A stretch of 14,220 nt of DNA from CAZALT01 sp964485515 (GCA_964485515.1 CAZALT010000090.1:1-14220); one strand, 5' to 3'; counted from the stretch's first letter, positions 6,701 to 13,161 are shown. Numbers and translations are program-made. Notes: generated from the sequence alone by a model not told the origin.

Positions 6701-8918
6701 GCCAGTCGACGGTCCAGGTGAACTCCTGGCCGCTCTGTCGCAGGGGATGGCTCCAGGTGCTGCCCATGACGGTCAGGTCGCCCTCCTGCCATCCGCCGGT
6801 CGGGCTCGCGTTGGTGTTCACCGCGAAGCCGGTGATCCGAGCAGCCTGCGCCTCGTCCGGTGTCGCCGGGTCGCAGTCGTCGTCCTTGCCGTTGCCGACG
6901 ATCTCGCCCGGGTACGTGTCGGGCCGGATGGTGGCGTCGGAATCGTCGCAATCGCCCGGTACCCGCCACCCGTCCCCGTCTGCGTCGGGCCCGAGCGCGG
7001 AGACGAGGTAGCGGGCCTGGACCTGGTTGCCGGCCGGGTCGCTCACCACGGCATCGAGCAGGGCCGTGCCGGGATCTCCCGGCATCGTGTCCGTGAAGGT
7101 GGGCCCGGTGCCCACGTGGGCACCGTCGCGGAACCAGTCGATCACCACCGGTTGGCCCTCGGGGTCCGTGGCCTCGACCGACGCGGTGTAGGGCGAGCCG
7201 AGGGGTCCTTCGATCACCGGTGTGGTGGGGGTGGTGGCCGCGATGACGGGCTGGAGGTCGTCGACGCCGACGGTCACCGACGCGAACGCGACATCGGTCG
7301 CCCCGTCGGCGTCGGTCACCTCGACGGCCACGATCCGTTCGCCGGGCTCGGTGGGCACATGGGACGGGGTGGGACCGGAGGCGTCGTCGTACACGCCGTC
7401 GAGGTCGAGGTCCCACGCGTAGGACAGCGGTGACGTTCCCGACGACGCCGACGCGTCGAGCGAGACGGGAACCCCCACGGACCCGTGGTAGGGGCCTCCC
7501 GCCGAGGCGGTCGGCCGGGGGGCGTCTCGCCCTTCGGTCGCGAGACCTCCGAGCGATGCGGCCAACGAGGCGCGCAGATCCCCGAAGGCCAGTGCCTGGG
7601 CTTCGATCCGGTCGCCGACGACCGCCAGGTTCGCGCCGAACGCCGTCCCCCCGGTGTTGCCGACCAACGACACCGCGTCTCGCAGGGGAACGAGGCTGGA
7701 CATCGACGCGAAGTACTCCTCGCGGGTGATTCCCCGGTTCATCGCCTTCTTCATCTCGACGTACGCGCCGTTGTCGTGCACGGCGTTGGCGGGCACCGTG
7801 AGCAGTTGGTCGACGTGCGAGCGGATATCGAAGATCTGGGCCAGATAGGCGCCCCACACCGCGTCGATCAGATCGGGGGTGATCGTGGCCCGGGCCTCGA
7901 TCAGGTCGATCAGCTCGATGGCGTCGCGGGCGTGGGCCGCCATCCAGTCACCGTTGCCGACCTCGGCCGCGCCCTGGTGGCGTTCGACCGCGGTCACGAG
8001 CGCCTCGATGAGCGCACCGTCGATGGCCTGGGCCCGTGCCGCGTCGAGCACGGCCTTCTCGACGGGGTCACCGGTGATCGATGCGGTGATGGGCGTACCG
8101 GCGTCGAGGCCGGCGTGGCCGTGGAACGCGGGGTCGGGAGGGTCCGCAGCGAGGCCGGCCTGGCGTCGGCCCATCTGGAGCAGGGCCGCCGACGCGGCCG
8201 GGCGGGGGTCGGGCATCGAGGTGTTCGCTCCGATCTGGACGAGCGCGATGCTCATGTCGGACGCGAAGCCGAGCGAGACACCGCCGACCTTCTTCTTGGC
8301 GACGGCCTTGAGCAGCAGGTCCCATGCCTGGCCGAGCTTGGCGTAGTCCCCGGCCAGCTGGGCGGCCCGCACCTTGTCGGGGTTCTTGACGGTGGCCGGC
8401 TTGGTGCCGAGCGGGATCACGACGCGGAACGCCTCGCTCATGAGCGCGTCGTCGGGGTCCAAGGTGCCGTCCTGGCACTCGTCGAGCACGATGTCGTAGA
8501 CCCCTGCGGGGATGGTGCCGGCGGGGGCGCTGGTGCCGATGATCTCCTCGACGAAGCCGCCGCCGAGGCCGCCGAAGATGACGTTGGGTGCTCCCGAGAT
8601 GTCGGCGAGCGCTCCGCCGTTGGCCAGCGATCCGCTGGGCACGATGTAGAGATCGGCCCACGGCTGGAAGATGTCGTCGACCCCCCTTTCGAGGTGTTCG
8701 GGCACCGACTTGCAGCCCTGGAGGAACGTGATGGCCCCGGACGCCCGGATGACCTCGTTGCCGCCGTAGGAGACCTTGTCGGTCAGCGCCTGGCCACCGC
8801 CGGTCTGTGCCGCCGCGGGGGCCGTGCCCCCCAACGCCGGTACGACGCCGATCATCGAGACGAGGACGGTGATCGCCAGAAGCGGGGACGCGGCACGTCG
8901 GCCGGATCGAGTCATCAT
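3705..8918 (-). CDS. Giant exported multidomain protein (PKD, MopE-like, lectin-like, FN3, three SLH repeats)
   Basis: Seen: 1737 residues. A signal peptide (1-38) ends near APAAAQ. Residues about 41-465 are mostly Ala-rich and helical and match no family I recognise. Then come a PKD domain (466-550, AWDLDLDG), an Ig-like segment (551-642), a MopE-like Asp-rich motif (644-682, DADGDGW and DCDDSDATIRP), a PKD-like domain with VDWHDGT (about 691-795) and a lectin-like beta domain (about 800-1060). Four PKD-like domains follow, three with WGDGT and one with WGDGG (1066-1455), then FN3 (1456-1546) and three SLH repeats (1549-1733). Each SLH repeat has a Cys pair spaced 15 residues apart (C1549/C1564, C1613/C1628, C1677/C1692). 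Known: PKD and FN3 are extracellular spacer or binding modules, MopE-like motifs bind metal, usually calcium, and SLH repeats attach proteins to wall polymers. Inferred: a wall-anchored surface protein or adhesin. The ATG at 8918 is chosen because a -10 element sits 6 nt upstream and no good ribosome-binding site exists; the next codon is also ATG. Confidence 0.85.
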   Translation of the reverse strand: MMTRSGRRAASPLLAITVLVSMIGVVPALGGTAPAAAQTGGGQALTDKVSYGGNEVIRASGAITFLQGCKSVPEHLERGVDDIFQPWADLYIVPSGSLANGGALADISGAPNVIFGGLGGGFVEEIIGTSAPAGTIPAGVYDIVLDECQDGTLDPDDALMSEAFRVVIPLGTKPATVKNPDKVRAAQLAGDYAKLGQAWDLLLKAVAKKKVGGVSLGFASDMSIALVQIGANTSMPDPRPAASAALLQMGRRQAGLAADPPDPAFHGHAGLDAGTPITASITGDPVEKAVLDAARAQAIDGALIEALVTAVERHQGAAEVGNGDWMAAHARDAIELIDLIEARATITPDLIDAVWGAYLAQIFDIRSHVDQLLTVPANAVHDNGAYVEMKKAMNRGITREEYFASMSSLVPLRDAVSLVGNTGGTAFGANLAVVGDRIEAQALAFGDLRASLAASLGGLATEGRDAPRPTASAGGPYHGSVGVPVSLDASASSGTSPLSYAWDLDLDGVYDDASGPTPSHVPTEPGERIVAVEVTDADGATDVAFASVTVGVDDLQPVIAATTPTTPVIEGPLGSPYTASVEATDPEGQPVVIDWFRDGAHVGTGPTFTDTMPGDPGTALLDAVVSDPAGNQVQARYLVSALGPDADGDGWRVPGDCDDSDATIRPDTYPGEIVGNGKDDDCDPATPDEAQAARITGFAVNTNASPTGGWQEGDLTVMGSTWSHPLRQSGQEFTWTVDWHDGTTSEGVVSGTTHLGTEIRPDHVYRRSGRHSATLCITEPGGLASCFTARDIVYRTPALPAPPVVHPANLENWTSYDIGRPGETAVSGSSVWHIAPGGFSGIQETNRNFPNVLLSDDELDASVTGSARVSVDLGTIGADDDIIGFTIGLDEGEAERDDADWLSVQLAGHIGAVTPSTCGGTFQPHVKTFDPVVLIRFTGYPQYHELSGQTFDIADATDPLCRDDMGGEILASNKLPAPLGIESQGVWRRLVHPAYVTSPTTQIDQLYHAEIEVSPEQITVWINGAQVLHATAPPDKPFPVGRVGLLSTSQPDTRLIGHTQVPIVAAVQGTSETFAAPFADADLEGSHTAVIEWGDGTPASDATIEPVDGKPGFWTASADHAYATVGVHTAEVCVTDTEDLQVGCGMITVVVDDAPPVVDAGSDLRTVGPVSLSGATFSDPGRFDVQTATVEWGDGTPVAPATIGSFSGQGVIAADHTYDTPGSYEAEVCVASLPALSDDPLPGTGDAIEVCDTVDIVVTGPSTPQAYAAETVSGVEGDVVEVPVGFHDGARGQAHTVTVDWGDGTTTPASIVDAGVAGFGVPTHRYDDDGTYLVTATVCVTGDPTRCSTADSTVTVANAAPVLDPVVTVAETDLTHRIAVAFTDAGSADTHTATVDWGDGGGAVPATVTPAPDRAGGGTVEVAHTYSGHGSYTVEVCVTDDDGGTTCGQATITIATVPGAPTDVAAIGGDGNARVSWHAPDDGGSPIVDYEIEITPGGAIAATGSTAPSTVVRDLTNGVDHSFRVRAANVRGWGPWSAPSNVSRPRANCSSAPFGDVPANHPFCPEISWMAAEGISRGYGDNTYRPTVSTARQAMAAFLYRLAGSPDGPNPTCTAAPFRDVAVSHPFCAEISWMVRTGITVGYGDGTFRPQAPVARQAMAAFFQRFAGDGGDPTFACSAHPFTDIDPGHQFCAPIRWMRLSGMTEGFSDGTYRPTSPVSRQAMAAMVQRYFIIGSAP

Positions 8919-8955
8919 CGCGGCACCGTATGAACCGGTGGTAACAGCTCACCAA
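8919..8955 (-). promoter_or_regulatory. Candidate leaderless promoter of the SLH gene
   Basis: On the - strand, TACGGT (8930-8925) ends 6 nt before the ATG at 8918, and TTGGTG (8955-8950) lies 19 nt upstream of it. That spacing would start transcription at or next to the start codon, which explains the lack of a ribosome-binding site. A 5-bp inverted repeat (CACCG 8924-8928, CGGTG 8936-8940) overlaps the -10. The -35 match is weak. Confidence 0.4.
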
Positions 8956-9103
8956 CGACGGGCAGCGTCACCGCTCACGTAGAGCGGGAAGGGCGGCGCC
9001 GGCACGTTAGGCGTCGAAGGCATCCGCCGAGGTCGGAGAGCCGACGATCTCGCCGGTAACCACATCGAGGCCCTCGACCTGCCCGACCTGGCGGACCTCA
9101 CCC

Positions 9104-9793
9104 GTGTCGCGGGGTGGTTCACGGCCTGGTCGCTGCGGGAAGGGCTCAGCCGAATCGACCTCGTTCGAGGCCGAGGCGACGACGTTCACCGCCAAGGCCC
9201 AGGAGCTCATGGCCCGCCACGCCATCGACGCCGCCCGGCTGGCCGGTCAGGAGCCGAGCGACGGCCCGGTGCGCATCCGCCTCCCGGTCGACGCGCCCTA
9301 CGTCGACGCCAAGGCCTTCCTGCTCCAGACCGTGGCCGAAGCCGGCCGCTGTCGGGCTGTCGTACACGGCGGCCTGAACATGTCGACGGTGGTGGGCTTC
9401 CCCGCCGACCTCGACGCGGTCGAGGCGCTGTACACGTCGCTGCTCGTCCAGGCCCAGGCCGGCATGAACGAGGCGGCCCGCACCGCTCCCGCCGGGTCCC
9501 GGCCGCGCAGCCAGTCGTTCCGCTCCGCCTTCCTGCTGGCCTTCACCCATCGCATCGGCGAGCGGTTGGCCGAGGTCAACGCCGCGGTGGTGGCCGATGC
9601 CGTCGCCGAGGTCGGCGAGAGCCTGCTGCCCGTGCTGGCCCAGCGCGACCACGAGGTCGACGACGCGGTGTCCGACGTGTTCGGCGACCTCGACAGCTCG
9701 CCCGTGCGCGGCGGCTGGGACTCGGCCGGGTGGGCTCGAGGCCGGGTCGTCGCCGACAACGCCGCTCTGGCCGAATCCCTCGACGAGCGCTGA
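9104..9793 (+). CDS. DUF2786-type protein, probable 5'-truncated or frameshifted gene
   Basis: Seen: residues 16-42 (AESTSFEAEATTF, then TAKAQELMARHAID) match the DUF2786 N-terminal signature, but the helix that normally precedes it (of the form RVRKLLAKAES) is absent and replaced by a Gly/Arg-rich stretch. The rest (about 55-229) reads as a normal folded protein. The frame opens after a TAG at 9008-9010, and its first usable start is the GTG at 9104, which has no ribosome-binding site. A different + frame, open from 8983 to about 9160, reads like protein (HIEALDLPDLADLTRVAGW, then FTAWSLREGL) but has no start codon. Known: DUF2786 has no firmly established function. Inferred: either a one-base shift near 9145 joins the two readings, or the gene lost its 5' end by rearrangement and is a pseudogene. 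The downstream toxin-antitoxin pair starts 48 bp later from its own promoter. Confidence 0.6.
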   Translation: MSRGGSRPGRCGKGSAESTSFEAEATTFTAKAQELMARHAIDAARLAGQEPSDGPVRIRLPVDAPYVDAKAFLLQTVAEAGRCRAVVHGGLNMSTVVGFPADLDAVEALYTSLLVQAQAGMNEAARTAPAGSRPRSQSFRSAFLLAFTHRIGERLAEVNAAVVADAVAEVGESLLPVLAQRDHEVDDAVSDVFGDLDSSPVRGGWDSAGWARGRVVADNAALAESLDER

Positions 9794-9803
9794 GAGGAGA
9801 CGA

Positions 9804-9841
9804 TCGACGCCATGTGTTCTACGTCTCGTATACTCGATCCG
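9804..9841 (+). promoter_or_regulatory. Candidate leaderless promoter of the toxin-antitoxin operon
   Basis: TATACT (9829-9834) is the best -10 element in the window and ends exactly 7 nt before the GTG at 9842, which has no ribosome-binding site. A partial -35, TCGACG (9804-9809), lies 19 nt upstream. The core contains the GTATAC palindrome, a possible contact for autoregulation by the antitoxin. The local base composition is clearly richer in A/T than its surroundings. Confidence 0.5.
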
Positions 9842-10093
9842 GTGACGACACCCGTGCCCACGCGATTCACCGACGAAGAGCTCGCGCTGATCGACGAGCT
9901 CGTGGCCGAAGGTATCGGCGAGACCCGTTCGGCGGTGGTCCGTCGTGGTGTCCACCACCTGGCCGATTCCGTCCGTCGGGCTCGCGTCGGCCGGTCGATA
10001 GCCGACTCCTACCGCGCCCAACCCCAGAGCAGCGAGGACGATGCGCTGGCGATGGCCAGCGCGCTGGCGATGACGGAGGCCGAGCCGTGGTAG
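9842..10093 (+). CDS. Ribbon-helix-helix antitoxin of a MazEF-like pair
   Basis: Seen: 83 residues from the GTG at 9842. The N-terminal part (about 5-45) has the strand-helix-helix pattern of Arc/MetJ-type antitoxins: a short strand around TPVPTRFT, helix EELALIDELVAEG, then helix TRSAVVRRGVHHLADSV. The polar tail (about 60-83) ends in EAEPW, resembling the acidic, Trp-ending tails with which actinobacterial MazE-type antitoxins wrap the toxin. Known: such proteins bind both their promoter as dimers and the cognate MazF. Inferred: this is a neutralising antitoxin and autorepressor. The stop overlaps the toxin start by 7 bp, which points to translational coupling. An ATG at 9812 in the same frame would add 10 residues, but the strong -10 at 9829-9834 lies inside that extension, so GTG 9842 is preferred. 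Confidence 0.8.
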   Translation: MTTPVPTRFTDEELALIDELVAEGIGETRSAVVRRGVHHLADSVRRARVGRSIADSYRAQPQSSEDDALAMASALAMTEAEPW

Positions 10094-10398
10094 CGCAGGC
10101 CGAGCTGTGGCTGATGGAGACGCCCAACCAGAAGCGTCGCCCCGTGCTGATCGTCTCTCGCGACGAGGTCATCGCGGTCCTCAACAACGTCGTCGTCGCC
10201 CCGATCACGAGCACGATCCGCGACATACCGACATGCATCCCTGTCGGTCCCGGCGATGGCATCGATCACGACAGCGTCGCGTCGTTCGACAACCTCGCCG
10301 CCGTACCCAAGGCGGTGCTCACCTCTCGTCTCGGAGCGCTGCGCTTCGGCGGGCACCGCCGCATCTGCAAGGCACTCGGCGCTCTGGCGAATTGCTGA
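10087..10398 (+). CDS. mazF: MazF/PemK-family endoribonuclease toxin
   Basis: Seen: 103 residues from a GTG at 10087, with GGAGG (10075-10079) 7 nt upstream inside the antitoxin gene. Family landmarks are ELWLMETP, RRPVLIVSRD (about 17-26), NNVVVAPITSTIRDIPTCIPVG (about 33-54, written here only as a landmark span), DSVASFDNLAAVPKAVL (about 62-78) and a C-terminal helix. Arg17/Arg18 and the Thr/Ser cluster at 41-43 sit where MazF proteins place their catalytic Arg and Thr/Ser. Known: MazF toxins are ribosome-independent mRNA interferases that cut single-stranded RNA at short motifs and arrest growth when the antitoxin is degraded. Inferred: the toxin looks intact and full length. The cleavage motif cannot be read from sequence. 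Transcription is probably stopped by the hairpin at 10483-10534. Confidence 0.88.
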   Translation: MVAQAELWLMETPNQKRRPVLIVSRDEVIAVLNNVVVAPITSTIRDIPTCIPVGPGDGIDHDSVASFDNLAAVPKAVLTSRLGALRFGGHRRICKALGALANC

Positions 10399-10464
10399 CC
10401 CCGAACTGCTGTGTGCCTGGGAACCTCCGACGATCGGGCGGTGAAAGGCCCGGACCTGCCGAGT

Positions 10465-10540
10465 CCACGGCACCACCACCCTCAGAGAACGTGAGGGCGA
10501 CCGGCCGAAGCCGGTCGCCCTCCGAAGTTCTCTGCCGTGG
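10465..10540. terminator. Strong compound hairpin between convergent mazF and carboxylase genes
   Basis: GAGGGCGACCGGC (10493-10505) and GCCGGTCGCCCTC (10510-10522) form a perfect 13-bp stem closed by a CGAA tetraloop. An outer perfect 8-bp stem follows (CAGAGAAC 10483-10490 with GTTCTCTG 10527-10534). A third 6-bp helix (CCACGG 10465-10470 with CCGTGG 10535-10540) stacks directly on the 3' side and leaves a 12-nt bulge on the 5' side. Its position between two converging genes supports bidirectional termination. No T-run is present. Confidence 0.7.
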
Positions 10541-10549
10541 GACCTGTCG

Positions 10550-12325
10550 CTACTCGATGACGGCGACGACGTCGCCGCTGCCGACCGAGTCGCCGGGAGC
10601 CACCTTGATCTCCTTGACCGTGCCCGCCTTGTCCGACGAGATGTTGTTCTCCATCTTCATGGCTTCGAGCACGCAGATCGTCTGACCGGCCTCGACCTCC
10701 TGGCCGACCTCGACGAGCACCTTGACGATGGTGCCCTGCATCGGCACCTCGACGGCGCCGGAGCCACCACCGGCGGCCGCGCCGCCGCCACTGGCCGAAC
10801 GACGGGGACGGGCCGCGGCCGCACCGGCGCCACCGCTGGCCACCACGGCACCGACGGCCGACTCGGGAACCCACATCTTGACGGCGAAGCGCTTGCCGTT
10901 GACCTCGACGTCGACGTCGCGTTGGACCTTGGCCTCAGCCTCGTCGCCCTCGGCAGCAGGCGCAGGCGTCACGCCGACCTCGGACAGGTCGAGGACGTCT
11001 TCGACCCACTTGGTGGAGTGCTTGGCCGCCGAGAAGTCGGGGTGCTCGAGGATGGCGACATCGGCGGGGATGGTGGTGGCGATGCCTTCGATGACGAACT
11101 CGTCGAGGGCCCGCAGCATGCGCTTGATGGCGATGTCGCGATCGGCGCCCCACACGATGAGCTTGCCGACGAGGTTGTCGTAGTACTGGCTGACCTCGTC
11201 GCCGGACTCGTAGCCGCCGTCCCAGCGGACGCCGAAGCCCTGCGGGGGAGTGAGCTTGCCGATGACGCCGGGCGAGGGCAGGAACTTGCCGCCCGCCGGG
11301 TTCTCGGCGTTGACGCGGACCTCGATGGCGTGGCCCGTGCGGACGATCTCGTCCTGCGTGAACGAGATGGGCTCGCCCGAGGCGATGCGCAGCTGCTCGG
11401 CCACGAGGTCGACCTGGGTGACCATCTCGGTGACGGGGTGCTCGACCTGGAGACGGGTGTTCATCTCCAGGAAGTAGAACTCGTCGTCCTGGTAGAGGAA
11501 CTCCACGGTCCCGGCGTTGACGTAGCCGCACGCCAGGGCGACCTTGACGGCCGCCTCGCCCATGGCCTGTCGGACCTCGTCGGGGAACGCCGGTGCCGGG
11601 CTCTCCTCGATGAGCTTCTGGTGGCGACGCTGGGCCGAGCAGTCGCGCTCGCCGACCCACACGCCGTTGCCCTGCGTGTCGCACAGGACCTGCATCTCGA
11701 CGTGGCGCGGCCACGTGAGGTAGCGCTCGACGTAGCACTCGTCGCGGCCGAAGCCCTTGAGGGCCTCGGACTGCGCGGACTCGAGCGCCTCGGCGGCCTC
11801 GTCGGCGGAGTTGACGACGCGCATGCCGCGCCCGCCACCGCCGTAGGCGGCCTTGATGGCCACGGGCCAACCGTGCTCGGCGCCGAAGGCCACGACCTCG
11901 TCGGAGCTCTGGAGGAACTCGTTGGTGCCGGGCACGCCTTCGACGCCGGCCGCCGCGGCGGCGAGTCGGCTGCTGACCTTGTCGCCCATGACGTCGATGG
12001 CCTCGGGGGGCGGACCGATGAAGGTGACCCCGCGGGCGGTGATAGCCCGGGCGAAGTCGGTGTTCTCCGAGAAGAAGCCGTAGCCCGGATGGACACCGTC
12101 GGCGCCGGAGCGCTCGATGACATCGAGGATGACCTCCGTGTTGAGGTAGCTCTCGGCCGCGGTGGTGCCGCCAAGCGCGTAGGCCTCATCGGCCAGGCGC
12201 ACGTGCAGCGCGTCACGGTCGAGATCTGAGTACACGGCGACTGTCGCGACCCCGAGCTCCTTGCACGCTCGGATGACCCGCACAGCGATTTCGCCCCGAT
12301 TGGCGATGAGGACCTTGTTCAGCAC
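10550..12325 (-). CDS. accA3: Acetyl-/propionyl-CoA carboxylase alpha subunit (biotin carboxylase-BCCP fusion)
   Basis: Seen: 591 residues, the usual length of actinobacterial AccA3/PccA-type subunits. The biotin carboxylase part (about 1-445) carries VLIANRGEIAVRVIRA, the ATP-grasp Gly loop YGGGGRGM (161-168), lysines K116, K158 and K237, E275, E287, the motif EMNTRLQVEH (287-296) and R337, matching the known active-site set. An Ala/Gly-rich linker (about 494-525) leads to the BCCP domain (about 526-591) with EAMKM, where K557 is the biotin site. Known: it uses ATP and bicarbonate to carboxylate biotin, which a beta subunit then transfers to acetyl- or propionyl-CoA to give malonyl- or methylmalonyl-CoA for fatty acid synthesis. 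No beta subunit lies in the window, so the substrate is unknown. The GTG at 12325 fits the family N-terminus and has no ribosome-binding site; a TAACCA element 6 nt upstream suggests a leaderless mRNA. The symbol follows actinobacterial usage. Confidence 0.92.
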   Translation of the reverse strand: MLNKVLIANRGEIAVRVIRACKELGVATVAVYSDLDRDALHVRLADEAYALGGTTAAESYLNTEVILDVIERSGADGVHPGYGFFSENTDFARAITARGVTFIGPPPEAIDVMGDKVSSRLAAAAAGVEGVPGTNEFLQSSDEVVAFGAEHGWPVAIKAAYGGGGRGMRVVNSADEAAEALESAQSEALKGFGRDECYVERYLTWPRHVEMQVLCDTQGNGVWVGERDCSAQRRHQKLIEESPAPAFPDEVRQAMGEAAVKVALACGYVNAGTVEFLYQDDEFYFLEMNTRLQVEHPVTEMVTQVDLVAEQLRIASGEPISFTQDEIVRTGHAIEVRVNAENPAGGKFLPSPGVIGKLTPPQGFGVRWDGGYESGDEVSQYYDNLVGKLIVWGADRDIAIKRMLRALDEFVIEGIATTIPADVAILEHPDFSAAKHSTKWVEDVLDLSEVGVTPAPAAEGDEAEAKVQRDVDVEVNGKRFAVKMWVPESAVGAVVASGGAGAAAARPRRSASGGGAAAGGGSGAVEVPMQGTIVKVLVEVGQEVEAGQTICVLEAMKMENNISSDKAGTVKEIKVAPGDSVGSGDVVAVIE

Positions 12326-12347
12326 GCCATATGGTTACTTGCATGCA
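12326..12347. promoter_or_regulatory. Overlapping divergent promoter region of carboxylase and birA
   Basis: On the + strand TATGGT (12330-12335) ends 7 nt before the birA ATG at 12343. On the - strand TAACCA (12337-12332) ends 6 nt before the carboxylase GTG at 12325, but its last base departs from TANNNT. The two -10 candidates overlap. Two 8-bp palindromes, CCATATGG (12327-12334) and TGCATGCA (12340-12347), flank or cover the starts and could bind a regulator. Confidence 0.45.
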
Positions 12348-13161
12348 GGGGGTTCGTGCCAGATCAGCCTTGGAAGGCACCAGATTCCGGGACATCCGTT
12401 GGATTTCCGAGACCGGTTCGACCAACGCAGACCTCCTCGCCCTCGCGGCCGAGGGTGCCCCGGAGGGCCTCGTCCTGGTCGCCGACCACCAGACCGCGGG
12501 CCGCGGACGGCTCGATCGGGTGTGGATCGCGCCACCCGAGGCATCGCTGCTCGTCTCGGTGTTGCTCCGCCCGCAGCTCGATCCGGCCCGTAGCTGGTTG
12601 CTCGCCACCGCGCTCGGTCTCGCCGTCGTGGACGCCTGCGTCGAGGTGAACCCCGAGATCGGACCGATGCTGGGGCTCAAGTGGCCCAACGACGTGGTCG
12701 CCGTCGATGCTGACGGGACCGTGATCGGCAAGTTGGCGGGGAGCCTGGCGGAGTCGATCGTGCGTGGCGGGCAGCTCGACGGCGTCGTGCTCGGGTTCGG
12801 TGTCAACGTGAACTGGCCCCACCCGGTGCCGGAGGAGGTGGAGGGAGTTGCCGTCGCGCTGAACGCGGTCGGGGGAGGTGCGGTCGATCGAGAGCTGCTG
12901 CTCATCGACATCCTCTTGCGGCTCGACACGTGGCTCGACGAGTTGGGCGCCGGTCCCGCGGGGCGTGCCCGTGTGCTCGACGCGGCCCGGAGTCGGTCGG
13001 TCACGATCGGGCGGCCCGTGCGCGTCGAGCTGCCCGATGGCTCGATCGAAGGTGCAGCCGTCGATGTCGATGCCGACGGCGAGCTGCTCGTGCAGGTCGA
13101 CGGCGAAGCCACCCCCCGGGTCGTGCGCGTCGGCGACGTGATCCATCTCCGACCGGCGTGA
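12343..13161 (+). CDS. birA: Biotin--[acetyl-CoA-carboxylase] ligase (monofunctional)
   Basis: Seen: 272 residues from the ATG at 12343. The catalytic domain shows GSTNAD (25-30), HQTAGRGRL (49-57), LKWPNDV (112-118), GKLAG (129-133, conserved Lys130) and LGFGVNVNW, all landmarks of biotin protein ligases. The SH3-like C-terminal domain spans about 220-272. There is no N-terminal helix-turn-helix, so it is a monofunctional ligase and not an E. coli-type repressor. Known: it makes biotinyl-AMP and attaches biotin to the Lys of BCCP, here K557 of the divergent carboxylase. Odd: in the adenylate loop the usual GRGRxGR reads GRGRLDR, with Asp58 replacing Gly. The start at 12343 is preferred to the in-frame ATG at 12331 because the TATGGT -10 overlaps the latter. 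Neither start has a ribosome-binding site. Confidence 0.92.
   Translation: MQGVRARSALEGTRFRDIRWISETGSTNADLLALAAEGAPEGLVLVADHQTAGRGRLDRVWIAPPEASLLVSVLLRPQLDPARSWLLATALGLAVVDACVEVNPEIGPMLGLKWPNDVVAVDADGTVIGKLAGSLAESIVRGGQLDGVVLGFGVNVNWPHPVPEEVEGVAVALNAVGGGAVDRELLLIDILLRLDTWLDELGAGPAGRARVLDAARSRSVTIGRPVRVELPDGSIEGAAVDVDADGELLVQVDGEATPRVVRVGDVIHLRPA

Noticed and set aside
9007..9225. A 72-codon - strand ORF overlapping the start of the DUF2786 gene
   Set aside because: Part of it looks protein-like, but it runs antisense to the recognisable DUF2786 motif and has no RBS. Kept only as a note in the DUF2786 finding.
12331..12342. birA start at the ATG at 12331
   Set aside because: It would place the -10 TATGGT inside the coding sequence and leave only 5 bp to the carboxylase start. 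The ATG at 12343 fits the promoter spacing and loses no conserved residues.
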